From the NCBI RefSeq assembly GCF_000812565.1, contig NZ_JTAM01000024.1, forward strand, positions 60,149 to 124,148: a DNA stretch of 64,000 nucleotides, written 5' to 3'. Positions within the stretch are counted from its first letter, which is position 1. Each line of letters starts with the position of its first letter. This DNA is from Flammeovirga sp. OC4 (GTDB lineage Bacteria; Bacteroidota; Bacteroidia; Cytophagales; Flammeovirgaceae). Positions 9,375-19,151 of this stretch are shown piece by piece. Below the pieces are notes generated by a model. That model ran no database searches. It was not told the origin of the DNA and was given only the letters and a program-made list of their open reading frames with translations. A program made the translations under genes and the position numbers.

Positions 9375-11063
9375 CTACCAGCCAGGATTCTGGCCTAGGT
9401 TAGGGTTAGTCACACTTTCCTGAAATGGAATCGGCCAAATATATTGACGTTCAGGAAACACTCTATTTAATAATATGTTGTGATTGTCTAAAACATGATC
9501 GTAAGTCGGTAATCCGTTTTCATCAAATTCAGGAATGGCAGAGAACATGTTACTTTCTTCTGAAAGTCCTTCTGTTTTGATACCAATCATAGGACGGTTC
9601 AATGCCACATCTGCCAAATTCCAACGTATTAAGTCCATATATCGTAGCCCTTCGTTCGCTAATTCCACTCTTCTTTCTCTACGAATAATTTCTCTTAATT
9701 CTTGTGCATTTGTTGTTATCACTTCAGGGTAAGTTCCTCCCTCCGCAATTTGTTGAGCATAGGCTCTTTGACGTACACGGTTGATCGCATCTAATACAGA
9801 CTGATCAATTTGACCAAGCTCTAATTTTGCTTCTGCATAAATCAAAAGTGTTTCTGCAAATCGATAAAGAATAATATCTACGTCAACAATATCAATACTG
9901 CCTCTCATGGCATCAGAAAAACCTTTCTTAAACAACAATCCCGCTGGATTTGCAGAACCTTGAGTATTGGATAACCAAGAGTCCATATTTTTGATACTCT
10001 TCTCTTCTTGAATATCCCAAGTCTCCTTTTTGAATGGCTCCCAATAGATATTCATCAAAGAATCTCCTGGAGTAAGAATGCTCATCTTCAAACGAGGATC
10101 TCTATTTTCAAAAGGATTCAGGTAGCTGTATGAAGCTGCATCATCATCGATACGTAAACCTTCAGCCGTTTCATAACTATCAATCAACTCATACGTTGGA
10201 GTTGTGGAAGCGAATCCACCAACATTTCTCTGAATATCATATTGGATATTTCTCTTTTCACCGTAAGCAGAGGATTGTGGAAGAGCAATGATAATCTCGT
10301 TACACTGCTGACCTTGTTCTAAGAACAACTCTCCGTAATTCGGATATAAATCAAACTGACCATAATCCATCAAGGCTTTGGCTGCTTCGGCCGCTACCTC
10401 ATAACGATTCGTATACAGGGCATAACGCGATTTAATAGCTAATGCACTTGCTTTCGTAAAACGTTGTACATCTGCATCACTATACGTTTCTGGTAAGTAC
10501 TCAATCGCAAAATCAAGATCTTCCATTGCTTGATCAATGACTGTCTCTTTATCTGTACGACGAATGTCATACGCTTCTTCCAATGGAATTGGCTCTAATA
10601 GTAAAGGAACATCTCCATAGTGAGTCGCCAAATACAAGTATTGATGTGCTCTTGTCAATAATGCTTCTGCTCTCAGCTTCAGCCATGTTGCTTCAGGCGT
10701 TACACCTTCTGCTCTGTGCATATAATGAAGCATCATGTTAGCACGGGTGATTGATTTATAACAATCTGTCCATCTACTCTTAAATGTCTTCGATTGAGAA
10801 GTCGAAGTACCTTTGTATAATTCGTGTCCTGTTCCTGATCTAGTAAATACATTATCGGAGTATTTATCTGTATCAACAGGGAACATAAAATCTCTGTAAA
10901 ATTCATTTGCTGCTACTTCCAACTCTGCTTCTGTAGAGTAGAAATCACCTGTTGATGGAGAAGTTCTTGAATACAGATCCAAATCTCTACAAGAAGTATT
11001 GAACAAAACCAACGCAGCAACGGCTATATTTCTTAGATTAAAAATCTTTGTCATCATTTTCAT
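9375..11063 (-). CDS. susD-like: SusD/RagB-family glycan-binding outer-membrane lipoprotein
   Basis: This 562-residue SusD-like protein has a lipoprotein signal ending in NTSC followed by RDLDLYS. The helical TPR-like core and family signatures are visible, including LRAEALLTRAHQYLYLATHYGDVPL near residue 130, RFAETLLIYAEAKLELG near 400, RRERRVELANEGLRYMDLIRW near 460 and the C-terminal YIWPIPFQE. SusD proteins cap the SusC barrel and capture oligosaccharides at the cell surface. It starts 3 bp after the SusC stop, forming the canonical susCD pair. Only one such pair is in the window, so every degradation cluster here may depend on it for import. Confidence 0.97.
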   Translation of the reverse strand: MKMMTKIFNLRNIAVAALVLFNTSCRDLDLYSRTSPSTGDFYSTEAELEVAANEFYRDFMFPVDTDKYSDNVFTRSGTGHELYKGTSTSQSKTFKSRWTDCYKSITRANMMLHYMHRAEGVTPEATWLKLRAEALLTRAHQYLYLATHYGDVPLLLEPIPLEEAYDIRRTDKETVIDQAMEDLDFAIEYLPETYSDADVQRFTKASALAIKSRYALYTNRYEVAAEAAKALMDYGQFDLYPNYGELFLEQGQQCNEIIIALPQSSAYGEKRNIQYDIQRNVGGFASTTPTYELIDSYETAEGLRIDDDAASYSYLNPFENRDPRLKMSILTPGDSLMNIYWEPFKKETWDIQEEKSIKNMDSWLSNTQGSANPAGLLFKKGFSDAMRGSIDIVDVDIILYRFAETLLIYAEAKLELGQIDQSVLDAINRVRQRAYAQQIAEGGTYPEVITTNAQELREIIRRERRVELANEGLRYMDLIRWNLADVALNRPMIGIKTEGLSEESNMFSAIPEFDENGLPTYDHVLDNHNILLNRVFPERQYIWPIPFQESVTNPNLGQNPGW

Positions 11064-11066
11064 TTT

Positions 11067-14000
11067 TTAGAATTTCAAGCTGATACCAGTCATATAAGTG
11101 GTCAATAATGGATAATCCGTTGATTTGATTTCCGGATCCCAACCTTTTGGCATGTGATTAAATGACCATAAATCATTTACTGAAGCATAAATTCTGAACT
11201 TCTTCACACCTACTTTCTTAAGTAGTGACTTTGGTAATGTATAACCTAAAGTGATGTTCTTGATCCTCATGTAAGCACCATTTACTAACCAGAAATCTGA
11301 TTTCTGATAGTTTGATTTTGAACCTTGATCAGAAAGTCTTGGATATTCTGCCCCTGTATTTTCAGGTGTCCAATAGTTACCTACAACATATGAAGGGAAG
11401 TTTCTGAATGAACCACTAAAAGGTTGAACTTGAGCATTTGATAGCATTACATCTGTTTTGCCTACACCTTGTAATATTAAGCCAAAATCAAGGTTTTTGT
11501 AATTCACATTGAAGTTGGCTCCAAATGTATATCTTGGAAGTGAACTACCAATCACTACTCTATCTTCCTCCGCGTTGATCATATCACTTTCTCCACCTGG
11601 CTGCTTTTTATAACGAATATCACCTGGCTGTTCTTGACCTGTTAACTTGGCGTGGTCTGCATGATCATCTCCAAAGTAACCTAAGTTTTCATAACCATAC
11701 CAAGCTTTATATTCTTGGCCTTCCATTGTTACTTGATTACCCAATTGGTTCGCCCCTTTCATATCAACCACTGTGTTTTTGTTGTCAGATAGGTTAAAAC
11801 CGATTGAATAGTTAAGATCGTCATTAATAATATCTCTCCAATTGACTGTGATTTCCCATCCTTGGTTATCCACAACACCAGCATTTTGTAATGGAGGGTT
11901 AGCATAACCTAAGTAAAGTGGAATATCTAGCTTTAATAAGATGTCATAAGTAGTTTTGTAATACCAGTCAAAGTTGACATTTAAACGATCATCCAAGAAC
12001 GCCGCATCAAATCCGATATCATAACCTTCTGTAGTTTCCCATGTGATATTTTCAATGGCCATATCTTGCTGAGCGTAAGACGTTAAAGGAACAACCTGAC
12101 CACTTGCATACACATATGAGTTTGATCTGCTCATGTTGGCCGTATAAGCGTAGTTACCCACTCTTTGGTTACCTAAGCGTCCCCATGAACCTCTTACTTT
12201 TAAGTTAGAAAGCCAATCGGCAGACTTTAAGAATTCTTCATTAGAGATGTTCCAACCTGCTGACACTGAAGGGAAAAATCCCCATCTATGATCCGAGTGG
12301 AATCTAGAAGAACCATCATATCTAATGTTGGATTGAATGTAATATTTGTTCTTGTAATTATATGAAACTCTAGAGAAGAATGAAGACAGTGCATTCTCAT
12401 TTTGACCACCCTTGTTGCTCCACATATCTGTGTTACCTGCATTAATTTCATCATAATCAGGCAATACATACCCAATACGCTCTGCCTCTAACGTTTTCTC
12501 TCTGTAATAATTACTCTCGTAACCTGCTAAAATTGAGAAGCTATGTTTGTTGATTTTTTTATTATAAGTAATTGTGTATTGTTGGTTGATCGAATACGAT
12601 TCTTTACGCGTATCTGACAATTTATCTTGACTCTTACCCGTATTACCTATCCAGTTACCTTCCGTATCATAATAATCAATCACTCTCAACATATTCTTTG
12701 TATTGTTGAAATTAAATTTTGGAGCTAACTGTGCTGAAACTCTAAGATCTTTAATTGGCTCAAAATCTAATCTTGCTCGGAATCTTGCAAAGTTGGTTTG
12801 ATTGTCTTTGTAACCACCTTTATTTACAAAAGCGACAGGGTTTTGACCATCTTTACCATCAGCAAAAGTACCATCGCTCCAATAAGCAGGATAGAAAGAA
12901 GGAATGTTTCGAGCACTTGTGTAGAAGGAATTCGTATGATGCCCCTCATTAGGCTGTTCTTTGTTGCTTTGTCTTAAATACATATCCAAAGCACCTTTAA
13001 ACTTACTGTTTATCTTGATGTTGTTGTTCAATTGTAAAGTATATCGTTCCCAATTGAAATTCGGAATTAAACCTTCTTGTGTAGAATAACCAAATGACAT
13101 TTTTGATCGAACGACATCGTTACCACCTGCAATTGAGAAGTTGTGTCTTTGCTGAACAGCATGATCCTTTAATAATTCATCTTGCCAATCTGTATTCGGG
13201 TATAAATCAGGGTTAACCATAGAGTTATCTCTATAATTATCAATATAATACTGCTCCCAAAGTGGTGCTAAACCATCGTTTTCCTTATACTCATTTTGCA
13301 TTCTGAAATAATCCTGAACATCTACCATTTCAGGTAATGTTGTTGGTCTTTGAACCCCCACATCACCACTATAAGTAACTGTCAGTTCTCCTTCTTTTGC
13401 TCTCTTTGTTGTAATGATAATTACACCGGCTGCTGCTCTTGAACCATAGATAGCTGCTGAAGCTGCATCCTTCAATACTGTCAATGACTGAACATCTTCA
13501 GGATCAACATCATCAATGTCACCAGGAGCACCATCAATCATCACTAAAGGCGAACTATTGTTCAATGTTGTCTGCCCCCTAATTAAGATGTCACCTGTAG
13601 AACCTGGTTCGCCACTCGATCTTGTTACTGTCACACCTGGAATAGAACCTTGAAGTGCTTGAGAGAGTTGTGGTGTTTTTCTTTCTGTGATCATTTCTGA
13701 ATCTACTGTTGCTACTGCCCCAGTTAAATCCGCTTTTTTCTGTGTACCGTAACCTATAATTACGACTTCGTTTAATTGTTCTTGTGCTTCTCTAAGCACA
13801 ATGTGTAATTCTGTACTTGTTCCTACATTTACTATTTTTTCTTCGTACCCAATGGATGTCACAATGATTTTTGAATTTGCTGGTACAGCCAATTTAAAAC
13901 CTCCATCAAAGTTTGTCATTGTACCTGTTGTTGTACCTGCAATAATAATGTTAGCTCCGATAACCGGAATTCCAGCTGGGTCTTTCACCGTTCCTGAAAT

Positions 14001-14084
14001 TGTTATCTTGTCCTGTTGTTGCGCTATGGCAGTATTCCAAAGGAAAACCCCCATCATACTAAGTAATAATATGCGCCATTTCAT
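11067..14084 (-). CDS. susC-like: SusC/RagA-family TonB-dependent oligosaccharide transporter
   Basis: It has about 1005 residues from the ATG at 14082-14084, chosen because MKWRILLLSMMGVFLWNTAIAQ is a good Sec signal; the frame continues upstream to 14156. Domains are a carboxypeptidase-regulatory-like Ig fold (ITISGTVKDPAGIPVIGANI to about residue 95), the plug beginning near VVIGYGTQKKADLTGA with SLTVLKDAASAAIYGSRAA, and a 22-strand beta barrel ending in an aromatic residue (TGISLKF). It imports oligosaccharides across the outer membrane using TonB energy, with the adjacent SusD as lid. A 17-bp palindrome at 14198-14214, about 113 bp upstream of this start, is the likely control site. No STN signalling domain is seen, so regulation by an anti-sigma factor is unlikely. 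Confidence 0.97.
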   Translation of the reverse strand: MKWRILLLSMMGVFLWNTAIAQQQDKITISGTVKDPAGIPVIGANIIIAGTTTGTMTNFDGGFKLAVPANSKIIVTSIGYEEKIVNVGTSTELHIVLREAQEQLNEVVIIGYGTQKKADLTGAVATVDSEMITERKTPQLSQALQGSIPGVTVTRSSGEPGSTGDILIRGQTTLNNSSPLVMIDGAPGDIDDVDPEDVQSLTVLKDAASAAIYGSRAAAGVIIITTKRAKEGELTVTYSGDVGVQRPTTLPEMVDVQDYFRMQNEYKENDGLAPLWEQYYIDNYRDNSMVNPDLYPNTDWQDELLKDHAVQQRHNFSIAGGNDVVRSKMSFGYSTQEGLIPNFNWERYTLQLNNNIKINSKFKGALDMYLRQSNKEQPNEGHHTNSFYTSARNIPSFYPAYWSDGTFADGKDGQNPVAFVNKGGYKDNQTNFARFRARLDFEPIKDLRVSAQLAPKFNFNNTKNMLRVIDYYDTEGNWIGNTGKSQDKLSDTRKESYSINQQYTITYNKKINKHSFSILAGYESNYYREKTLEAERIGYVLPDYDEINAGNTDMWSNKGGQNENALSSFFSRVSYNYKNKYYIQSNIRYDGSSRFHSDHRWGFFPSVSAGWNISNEEFLKSADWLSNLKVRGSWGRLGNQRVGNYAYTANMSRSNSYVYASGQVVPLTSYAQQDMAIENITWETTEGYDIGFDAAFLDDRLNVNFDWYYKTTYDILLKLDIPLYLGYANPPLQNAGVVDNQGWEITVNWRDIINDDLNYSIGFNLSDNKNTVVDMKGANQLGNQVTMEGQEYKAWYGYENLGYFGDDHADHAKLTGQEQPGDIRYKKQPGGESDMINAEEDRVVIGSSLPRYTFGANFNVNYKNLDFGLILQGVGKTDVMLSNAQVQPFSGSFRNFPSYVVGNYWTPENTGAEYPRLSDQGSKSNYQKSDFWLVNGAYMRIKNITLGYTLPKSLLKKVGVKKFRIYASVNDLWSFNHMPKGWDPEIKSTDYPLLTTYMTGISLKF

Positions 14085-14197
14085 CAATACTGTAATCGGC
14101 ATAAACTCTTCTTTAAAAAATATTAGCGAAAAAGTTAAAAATTGTGTTGTCGGCAATTTTTACGTTATCTGTTATAATCAATGCCTGCCTTAATTAT

Positions 14198-14214
14198 ATT
14201 GCTAATATAGCAAT
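14198..14214. promoter_or_regulatory. Candidate IclR operator upstream of SusC
   Basis: The palindrome ATTGCTA-ATA-TAGCAAT has 7-bp perfect arms and a 3-bp spacer. The same palindrome lies at 24162, 29153, 30094 and 33381. Assignment to the IclR protein encoded at 19152-19871 is inference from co-location. Confidence 0.75.
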
Positions 14215-14410
14215 TTAGTATGTACTTTCAACACTAATTATAAAAAAATGTTATTTTAATGAGAAAATTTTAGCTAATACACTCTAAAAATGAATTGATG
14301 TTCACTATATATTAAAAATAGGGCCAAAATTCCTTCTACAGCACAAATCTGAAATAACTATATCGTTGATGTACTTTAATGGGTATGATTAAAAAATGTA
14401 AGCATATCGC

Positions 14411-14523
14411 AAACTTCCAATCAATTATTCAGCAGGTTTTATGTCCTACTTTCAAGCTTCCTTCTTCTTCATTTTTCCATTGATGAAAAACGAAGCAAAA
14501 AATCTAGGCTTAGAAGTCAAAAG
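14411..14523. repeat. Degenerate fragment of the mosaic intergenic repeat (module B part)
   Basis: It shares the segment with TTCAAGCTTCCTTCTTC, CGAAGCAAAAAAT and GGCTTAGAAGTCAAAAG with the repeats at 33100-33290 and 35405-35570, in the same orientation as the latter. It is the only copy left of 32 kb and is clearly decayed. It lies in the 475-bp space between SusC and the sulfatase at 14632, with the operator to its left and a terminator to its right. Confidence 0.65.
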
Positions 14524-14559
14524 AATTAAAATGTGACTTCTATCTCGTTCAATAAAAGA

Positions 14560-14590
14560 GGCAGCTGATTATTATAAATAAAAAGCTGCC
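14560..14590 (-). terminator. Terminator after the sulfatase at 14632
   Basis: A 7-bp stem (GGCAGCT at 14560-14566 and AGCTGCC at 14584-14590) is followed by TCTTTTATT on the leftward transcript. It ends the symporter-to-sulfatase block before the SusC promoter. Confidence 0.5.
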
Positions 14591-14631
14591 GGTTTAATTT
14601 GCTTAACTACTATTTTGTATTTATTACTACG

Positions 14632-16059
14632 TTAATGGTTCTTCTTTTTACCACGTTGGAATGGTGGTCTATAATTTTCCTTGGAAGGCTTCATTGCTAG
14701 ACGGGCGTTTGTTTTATCCATCCATTGTTGCAAATCTTTTAAAAGTCGATCTCTTACCTCTTTATTTTTTAATGCTAGATTATTGGACTCCGAAATATCT
14801 TCTTTGATATTGTAGAGTTCTACCATGTTATTTTCATCGATTCGATCCACTCCCCCATCAAGAATATACTCTTCATGGAAGAATAATAATTTCCAATCTC
14901 CATTAATAACTACAGTAACAGGACGGTTTCTAAAGTAGGAATCTCTACCTCCTCTTTGATTTTTCCCATCCAAATAATTAGGATAATGATAAAAGATAGA
15001 CGATCTCTTTAATGTTTCGGCTTTGCCATAAAACAGTCCCTTTAAACTTTCACCATCCAATATTTTATTTTTAGGCGTTTTCAATCCTGCCATATCTAAA
15101 AATGTTGGATAGAAATCTGTATTGACAACAGAAACGGTAGATGAAGAACCTGCTTTTACCTTGGGCGGATACCAAACGACCATCGGTACTCTTATCCCTC
15201 CTTCATAAAGCATTCCTTTCACACCCCTCAACGGATCTTGATGAATTTTCCCCAAAGAACCATTATCCGAAGTGAAAATGATGATGGTATTGTCATCAAT
15301 TCCAAGTTCTTTGACTTTCTTCAAGATCGTCCCCAAGCTCTCATCTGTATGTTTCACCATACCTGCATAAGCGGGGTTGTTGTGTAATTTCCCTTTTTCT
15401 TTTGCCTGAAAATAGTCTAACATCTCTTGGCGTGCTTCCCATTTTGCATGTACGGCATGATGAGGTAAATAAAGGAAAAAAGGTTTATCTTTATTGTCTT
15501 CCATAAATTCACAAGCCTCATCTGTCAACTTATAAATATCCTTTGGATCATTGGTTTTCTTGAACTTAATTTCTTTGGGTTCAGTCGATTGATCTACCAT
15601 AAAACCTTGTTCAGAAGCCTCTCCTGCAATGTGCCATTTACCAAAAATTCCCGTCACGTAACCACCATCTTTTAGTGCTTCCGCCATGGTATAGTTGTCC
15701 AATGAAAGTTCCTGATCAGGTACTGGTTCCAAACGCATTTTATCTTCGGGGCCTCTTTTGGCATCCCAAACGGCAATCTTACCATGACGAGGAGTGTACT
15801 GACCTGAGATCATTGAAGCCCTTGACGGAGCACAATTGGGGCCAGAAGAATAAGCATTGTAAAATACCATTCCTTCTTTTGCCATCTGATCTAAATTAGG
15901 AGTTTCATGGTAATCAGATCCCATAAATGAAGGATCTTTCCATCCCATATCATCTACAAAAAATAAGATAATATTGGGCTTTTTCGGTTTCTTGTCTGCT
16001 CCAAAAGTTGTCAAAGACCAACATATAGACAGCAATAATAGTGTAATAACTCTTTTCAT
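14632..16059 (-). CDS. Family S1 sulfatase, secreted
   Basis: The protein has 475 residues with a cleavable Sec signal (MKRVITLLLLSICWSLTTFGA) and no lipobox, unlike most sulfatases here, so it is probably periplasmic. Metal ligands are Asp36-Asp37 (FFVDDMGWKD); the formylglycine motif is Cys76-Ala-Pro-Ser-Arg (GPNCAPSRASMISGQY); then GKWHIAGEA and FTSDNGSLG. The final 20 residues are basic (PPFQRGKKKNH). It is predicted to cleave sulfate esters from the target galactan. It starts 4 bp after the stop of the sulfatase at 16064, so the two are co-transcribed, with the GH30 enzyme just upstream. Confidence 0.93.
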   Translation of the reverse strand: MKRVITLLLLSICWSLTTFGADKKPKKPNIILFFVDDMGWKDPSFMGSDYHETPNLDQMAKEGMVFYNAYSSGPNCAPSRASMISGQYTPRHGKIAVWDAKRGPEDKMRLEPVPDQELSLDNYTMAEALKDGGYVTGIFGKWHIAGEASEQGFMVDQSTEPKEIKFKKTNDPKDIYKLTDEACEFMEDNKDKPFFLYLPHHAVHAKWEARQEMLDYFQAKEKGKLHNNPAYAGMVKHTDESLGTILKKVKELGIDDNTIIIFTSDNGSLGKIHQDPLRGVKGMLYEGGIRVPMVVWYPPKVKAGSSSTVSVVNTDFYPTFLDMAGLKTPKNKILDGESLKGLFYGKAETLKRSSIFYHYPNYLDGKNQRGGRDSYFRNRPVTVVINGDWKLLFFHEEYILDGGVDRIDENNMVELYNIKEDISESNNLALKNKEVRDRLLKDLQQWMDKTNARLAMKPSKENYRPPFQRGKKKNH

Positions 16060-16063
16060 TGTA

Positions 16064-17557
16064 TTAAATATTATCTACTGGAAAACGGAAAGTTTGATTG
16101 GGGATTCTAGCTGACTTAAACAACTCTTCTCCTTGTTTTACAATTTCCGGATTTTCTGCTGCAACATCGTTCTCTTCCCCCGGGTCTGAAGGTAAATGAT
16201 ACACTTCAATTTTACTTTTAGCTTTTTGCTTCAACTTGTTTTGCACAATTTTCCAATCTCCAATACGAATTGCTCTAGATCCACCTCTTTCATGAAATTC
16301 CCAATAGAAATAATCATGCTTTTCTTGCTTTTGAGCTTCTCCAATTAAAGTTGGCAAGAAAGAAATACCATCAATGTTTGCTTTTTCGTCAATGTCAGCA
16401 TCCACAATATCAGCCAATGTTGGGAAAACGTCCCAGAAAGCCGAAGGATGATCTGTTTCAGTATTTTTCTTGATAACATTTGGCCAAGAAACAATCATAG
16501 GTACTCGTATACCACCTTCGTAAAGGTCTCTTTTAATACCTCTGAAAGGACCATTAGAATTGAAAAACTTAGGGTCGGCACCTCCTGCTGAGTGTGGGCC
16601 ATTGTCTGAAGAAAAGAAGATGATTGTATTCTCATCCAAACCATGCTCTTTCAATTTATCCATAATTTCTCCTACAGAGATGTCTAAATGATGCATCATA
16701 GTAGCAAATGCTGCTCTTGGATATTCTTGATCTGCATACGTTCCCATCATAAAACGTTGCTCATGTGTCAGATTTGGATTATGGTTTCTCTTATTTACAT
16801 ACGGTTTACCTTTTGGATATACTTCCTTGTAGTGCTGGAAAATGGAATCTTCTGGAGCTACAACTTCCGCGTGTGGAATGGTATAAGGCAGGTACAAGAA
16901 GAAGGGTTCATCTTTATTTTCGTCAATAAAATTCAACGCCTGATCATGAATTAAATGATGTGTATATTCTTTTTGTCCTCCTTCTTCATTGCCCTCAAGC
17001 ATCACTTTTTCACCATTATGACGTAAATACAAAGGATAATACGTATGTGCTAGTCGCTGACAGTTATAACCATAAAATTCATCAAATCCTTGATTATTTG
17101 GTGCTCCTTCTGAACCTGGGTACCCTAACCCCCATTTTCCAAACATGCCTGTTTTATAACCTTTTGACTGCATCATTTTTGGCAATGACGCAATATCAGC
17201 TGGAATTGGGACTTGACCTTCTGGCTTTACTTCTTTGTTTCCTCTGATGGGTGAATGACCTGTATGTAAACCGGTCATCAAAGTCGATCTTGAAGGGGCA
17301 CAAACTGTACTTCCTGCATAGTGACTATTGAATTTCATACCGCTTTTAGCCAATGCATCAATATTAGGCGTAGTAAATTTTTCTTGTCCATAGCAACTAA
17401 AATCGCCCCATCCTGCATCGTCTACAAGAATAAAAACAATATTAGGTTGCTTAGCCAACGACTTCTTACCATCTTGACTTTGCTGATATTTATTCGTGGA
17501 ACATGAACTGAATAGACATGCTATGATGAATAAAAAATAATTGAAGTTGTTTTTCAT
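16064..17557 (-). CDS. Family S1 sulfatase, lipoprotein (paralogue of 52560-54023)
   Basis: The protein has 497 residues with a lipoprotein signal (IACLFSSC, Cys19). Asp46-Asp47 (LVDDAGWGDFSCYGQ), the formylglycine motif Cys86-Ala-Pro-Ser-Arg (STVCAPSRSTLMTG), GKWGLGYPGSEG and FFSSDNGPHSAGG are present. The segment GYNCQRLAHTYYP and the C-terminal YWEFHERGG are shared almost word for word with the sulfatase at 52560-54023, so the two belong to one S1 subfamily and probably hit the same ester in different contexts. It lies 36 bp after the GH30 galactanase-like gene and 4 bp before another sulfatase. Confidence 0.93.
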   Translation of the reverse strand: MKNNFNYFLFIIACLFSSCSTNKYQQSQDGKKSLAKQPNIVFILVDDAGWGDFSCYGQEKFTTPNIDALAKSGMKFNSHYAGSTVCAPSRSTLMTGLHTGHSPIRGNKEVKPEGQVPIPADIASLPKMMQSKGYKTGMFGKWGLGYPGSEGAPNNQGFDEFYGYNCQRLAHTYYPLYLRHNGEKVMLEGNEEGGQKEYTHHLIHDQALNFIDENKDEPFFLYLPYTIPHAEVVAPEDSIFQHYKEVYPKGKPYVNKRNHNPNLTHEQRFMMGTYADQEYPRAAFATMMHHLDISVGEIMDKLKEHGLDENTIIFFSSDNGPHSAGGADPKFFNSNGPFRGIKRDLYEGGIRVPMIVSWPNVIKKNTETDHPSAFWDVFPTLADIVDADIDEKANIDGISFLPTLIGEAQKQEKHDYFYWEFHERGGSRAIRIGDWKIVQNKLKQKAKSKIEVYHLPSDPGEENDVAAENPEIVKQGEELFKSARIPNQTFRFPVDNI

Positions 17558-17593
17558 ATTTATGCTGTTTGTAATAATTCGTTTCTTTTTAAT

Positions 17594-19096
17594 TTACTCC
17601 ACAATTGTGGTAATGGATCTTGGTTGAATAGAGAGCTTACCTGCACATTTTTGGTGTTTTAAACTTTCTGTAGAAGAAGTGACATACACCTGTTTTTGTT
17701 TTTTGGAAGGTATTGTAATTTCATAAGGTTCATCTGCTAAATTTACAATGACAATCACGGTTTGTTTTTTGGATTGGTAAGCTGAAATCAATAGTTGGTC
17801 TTCATCATATTGCCCTTCAAGTGCTGCAGTAATTCGTTGCATACCCGGACGTACAAATCGTGAATAATTACCCAACGCCCAAAGGCATTTCGAATCTTCT
17901 AACACTGTCTTATCCTTTTTATCCACGTAAATTAAGCCATCTTTATAATCATAAGGGCTGACTGCTATCCACCATTGCCATGAAGACGCATTGGCAATCG
18001 TAAGATCGTAATGCATTACTTTAGCGATGTACAATGCAGGATCAATTCCTAAATCTTTACCTTTTCCTTTTACTTCCTCATTATTTTCAAGCAAACAGTA
18101 TTCGCTTTGGTAAAAAGAAAGATTTTTATAATCCTTCATTAAGTTTCCAATCACTTGGCGACTACTTTTCAATTTACTTAAAGGTGATGTGGTAAAGTAA
18201 GCATGTGCTGAAAAAGTGGGCGAAACTGACTTTAAATCACCAATATAATTTACACTTTCAGGATGGAAGAAACTCCATAATTGATGATCTCTGTCCGGGC
18301 GATTTGAAGAAGGATCGTACACATAGTTGTACTGAGCACTTTCTGCTACTTCAATCTTTGTCTTTAATTTATTTTGTTGGAAGGTTGCATCCATTTCTCT
18401 AATCACAGCTGCCATCTCTTCATTGTGAGCAGCGGTTCCTTCTTGACCGTTTTTCTTTCCCCAATCCCATTGAGGTTCATTGAAAGGTGAAATTAGATTA
18501 AAATGGAGCTCTTCTTTCTCCATTTCAATTAAAAATTGGGCTAAAAAATGTGCATAATGGGAATAATTCTCTTTCGAAAGGTTTAATGAAGTTTCTCCAT
18601 TTCCATGAGCAAGGTGATTCTTGGTAAGTGCAATTGGTGGTGAATTAGCAAATGCTGTAAAATGCTCAACCCCCAATTCTTTTGCTTTTTTGAGAAACCA
18701 AAGCTGACCTTCTTGATTTGTAATTTTTACTTCTTGCGTCAGTGAATCGTAAATACCAAAAGACCTTCTCCACGGGTCTTTAATCTCTGATTCCTCCCCT
18801 TGTGCTGCACTGCCAGCACCAATATTAAACCGCCATGTTGAAAGGCCAATACCTTTAGGAGATCCATCTTTTTCAAGTTCTTTTGAAAAAAGCCATTGGG
18901 CCATTTTCTCTTTTTGGGGTTTCTCCCACTCTTTGCCAACATATTGAATACTCCAAGCATCAGAAGCTCCAAAATGATCAATCAATTGATGGCGTTCAGA
19001 AGTTTTGAGGTGAAGTTGGAGAGAAGAACTACTCTCTTGTGCCCAAAGTTGGACACAAGAAAGTAGTGTAATGAATATAACACTAAGTCTTTTCAT
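17594..19096 (-). CDS. GH30 endo-beta-1,6-galactanase-like glycoside hydrolase, secreted
   Basis: The protein has 500 residues with a Sec signal (MKRLSVIFITLLSCVQLWAQ). The GH30 pattern is visible: HFGASDAWS near 41, STWRFNIGAGS near 86, FANSPP near 148, the acid/base Glu207 in SPFNEPQWDW, SAHAYFTT near 296 and the nucleophile Glu332 in FYQSEYC. The C-terminal beta-sandwich (about 410-500) is typical of the family. The NEPQW and long N-terminal loop arrangement recalls GH30 endo-beta-1,6-galactanases; the exact subfamily cannot be fixed by eye. It would cut beta-linked galactan backbones or side chains. It is 55 bp downstream of the IclR gene and upstream of two sulfatases in one apparent operon. 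Confidence 0.85.
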   Translation of the reverse strand: MKRLSVIFITLLSCVQLWAQESSSSLQLHLKTSERHQLIDHFGASDAWSIQYVGKEWEKPQKEKMAQWLFSKELEKDGSPKGIGLSTWRFNIGAGSAAQGEESEIKDPWRRSFGIYDSLTQEVKITNQEGQLWFLKKAKELGVEHFTAFANSPPIALTKNHLAHGNGETSLNLSKENYSHYAHFLAQFLIEMEKEELHFNLISPFNEPQWDWGKKNGQEGTAAHNEEMAAVIREMDATFQQNKLKTKIEVAESAQYNYVYDPSSNRPDRDHQLWSFFHPESVNYIGDLKSVSPTFSAHAYFTTSPLSKLKSSRQVIGNLMKDYKNLSFYQSEYCLLENNEEVKGKGKDLGIDPALYIAKVMHYDLTIANASSWQWWIAVSPYDYKDGLIYVDKKDKTVLEDSKCLWALGNYSRFVRPGMQRITAALEGQYDEDQLLISAYQSKKQTVIVIVNLADEPYEITIPSKKQKQVYVTSSTESLKHQKCAGKLSIQPRSITTIVE

Positions 19097-19151
19097 TTCT
19101 TTTAATAACAGAATACTTCGTCAAATGAAACGATAGACTTTAGGGTTGAAA

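Noticed and set aside
12227..12475. Frames overlapping SusC, GH2 and sulfatase genes on the opposite or same strand
   Set aside because: They have no start context or family signal and lie wholly inside strongly supported genes; they are by-products of those codons.
11067..14156. Start of SusC at 14156
   Set aside because: The 24 extra residues are not signal-like and would place a hydrophobic signal internally; the ATG at 14084 gives a normal signal peptide.
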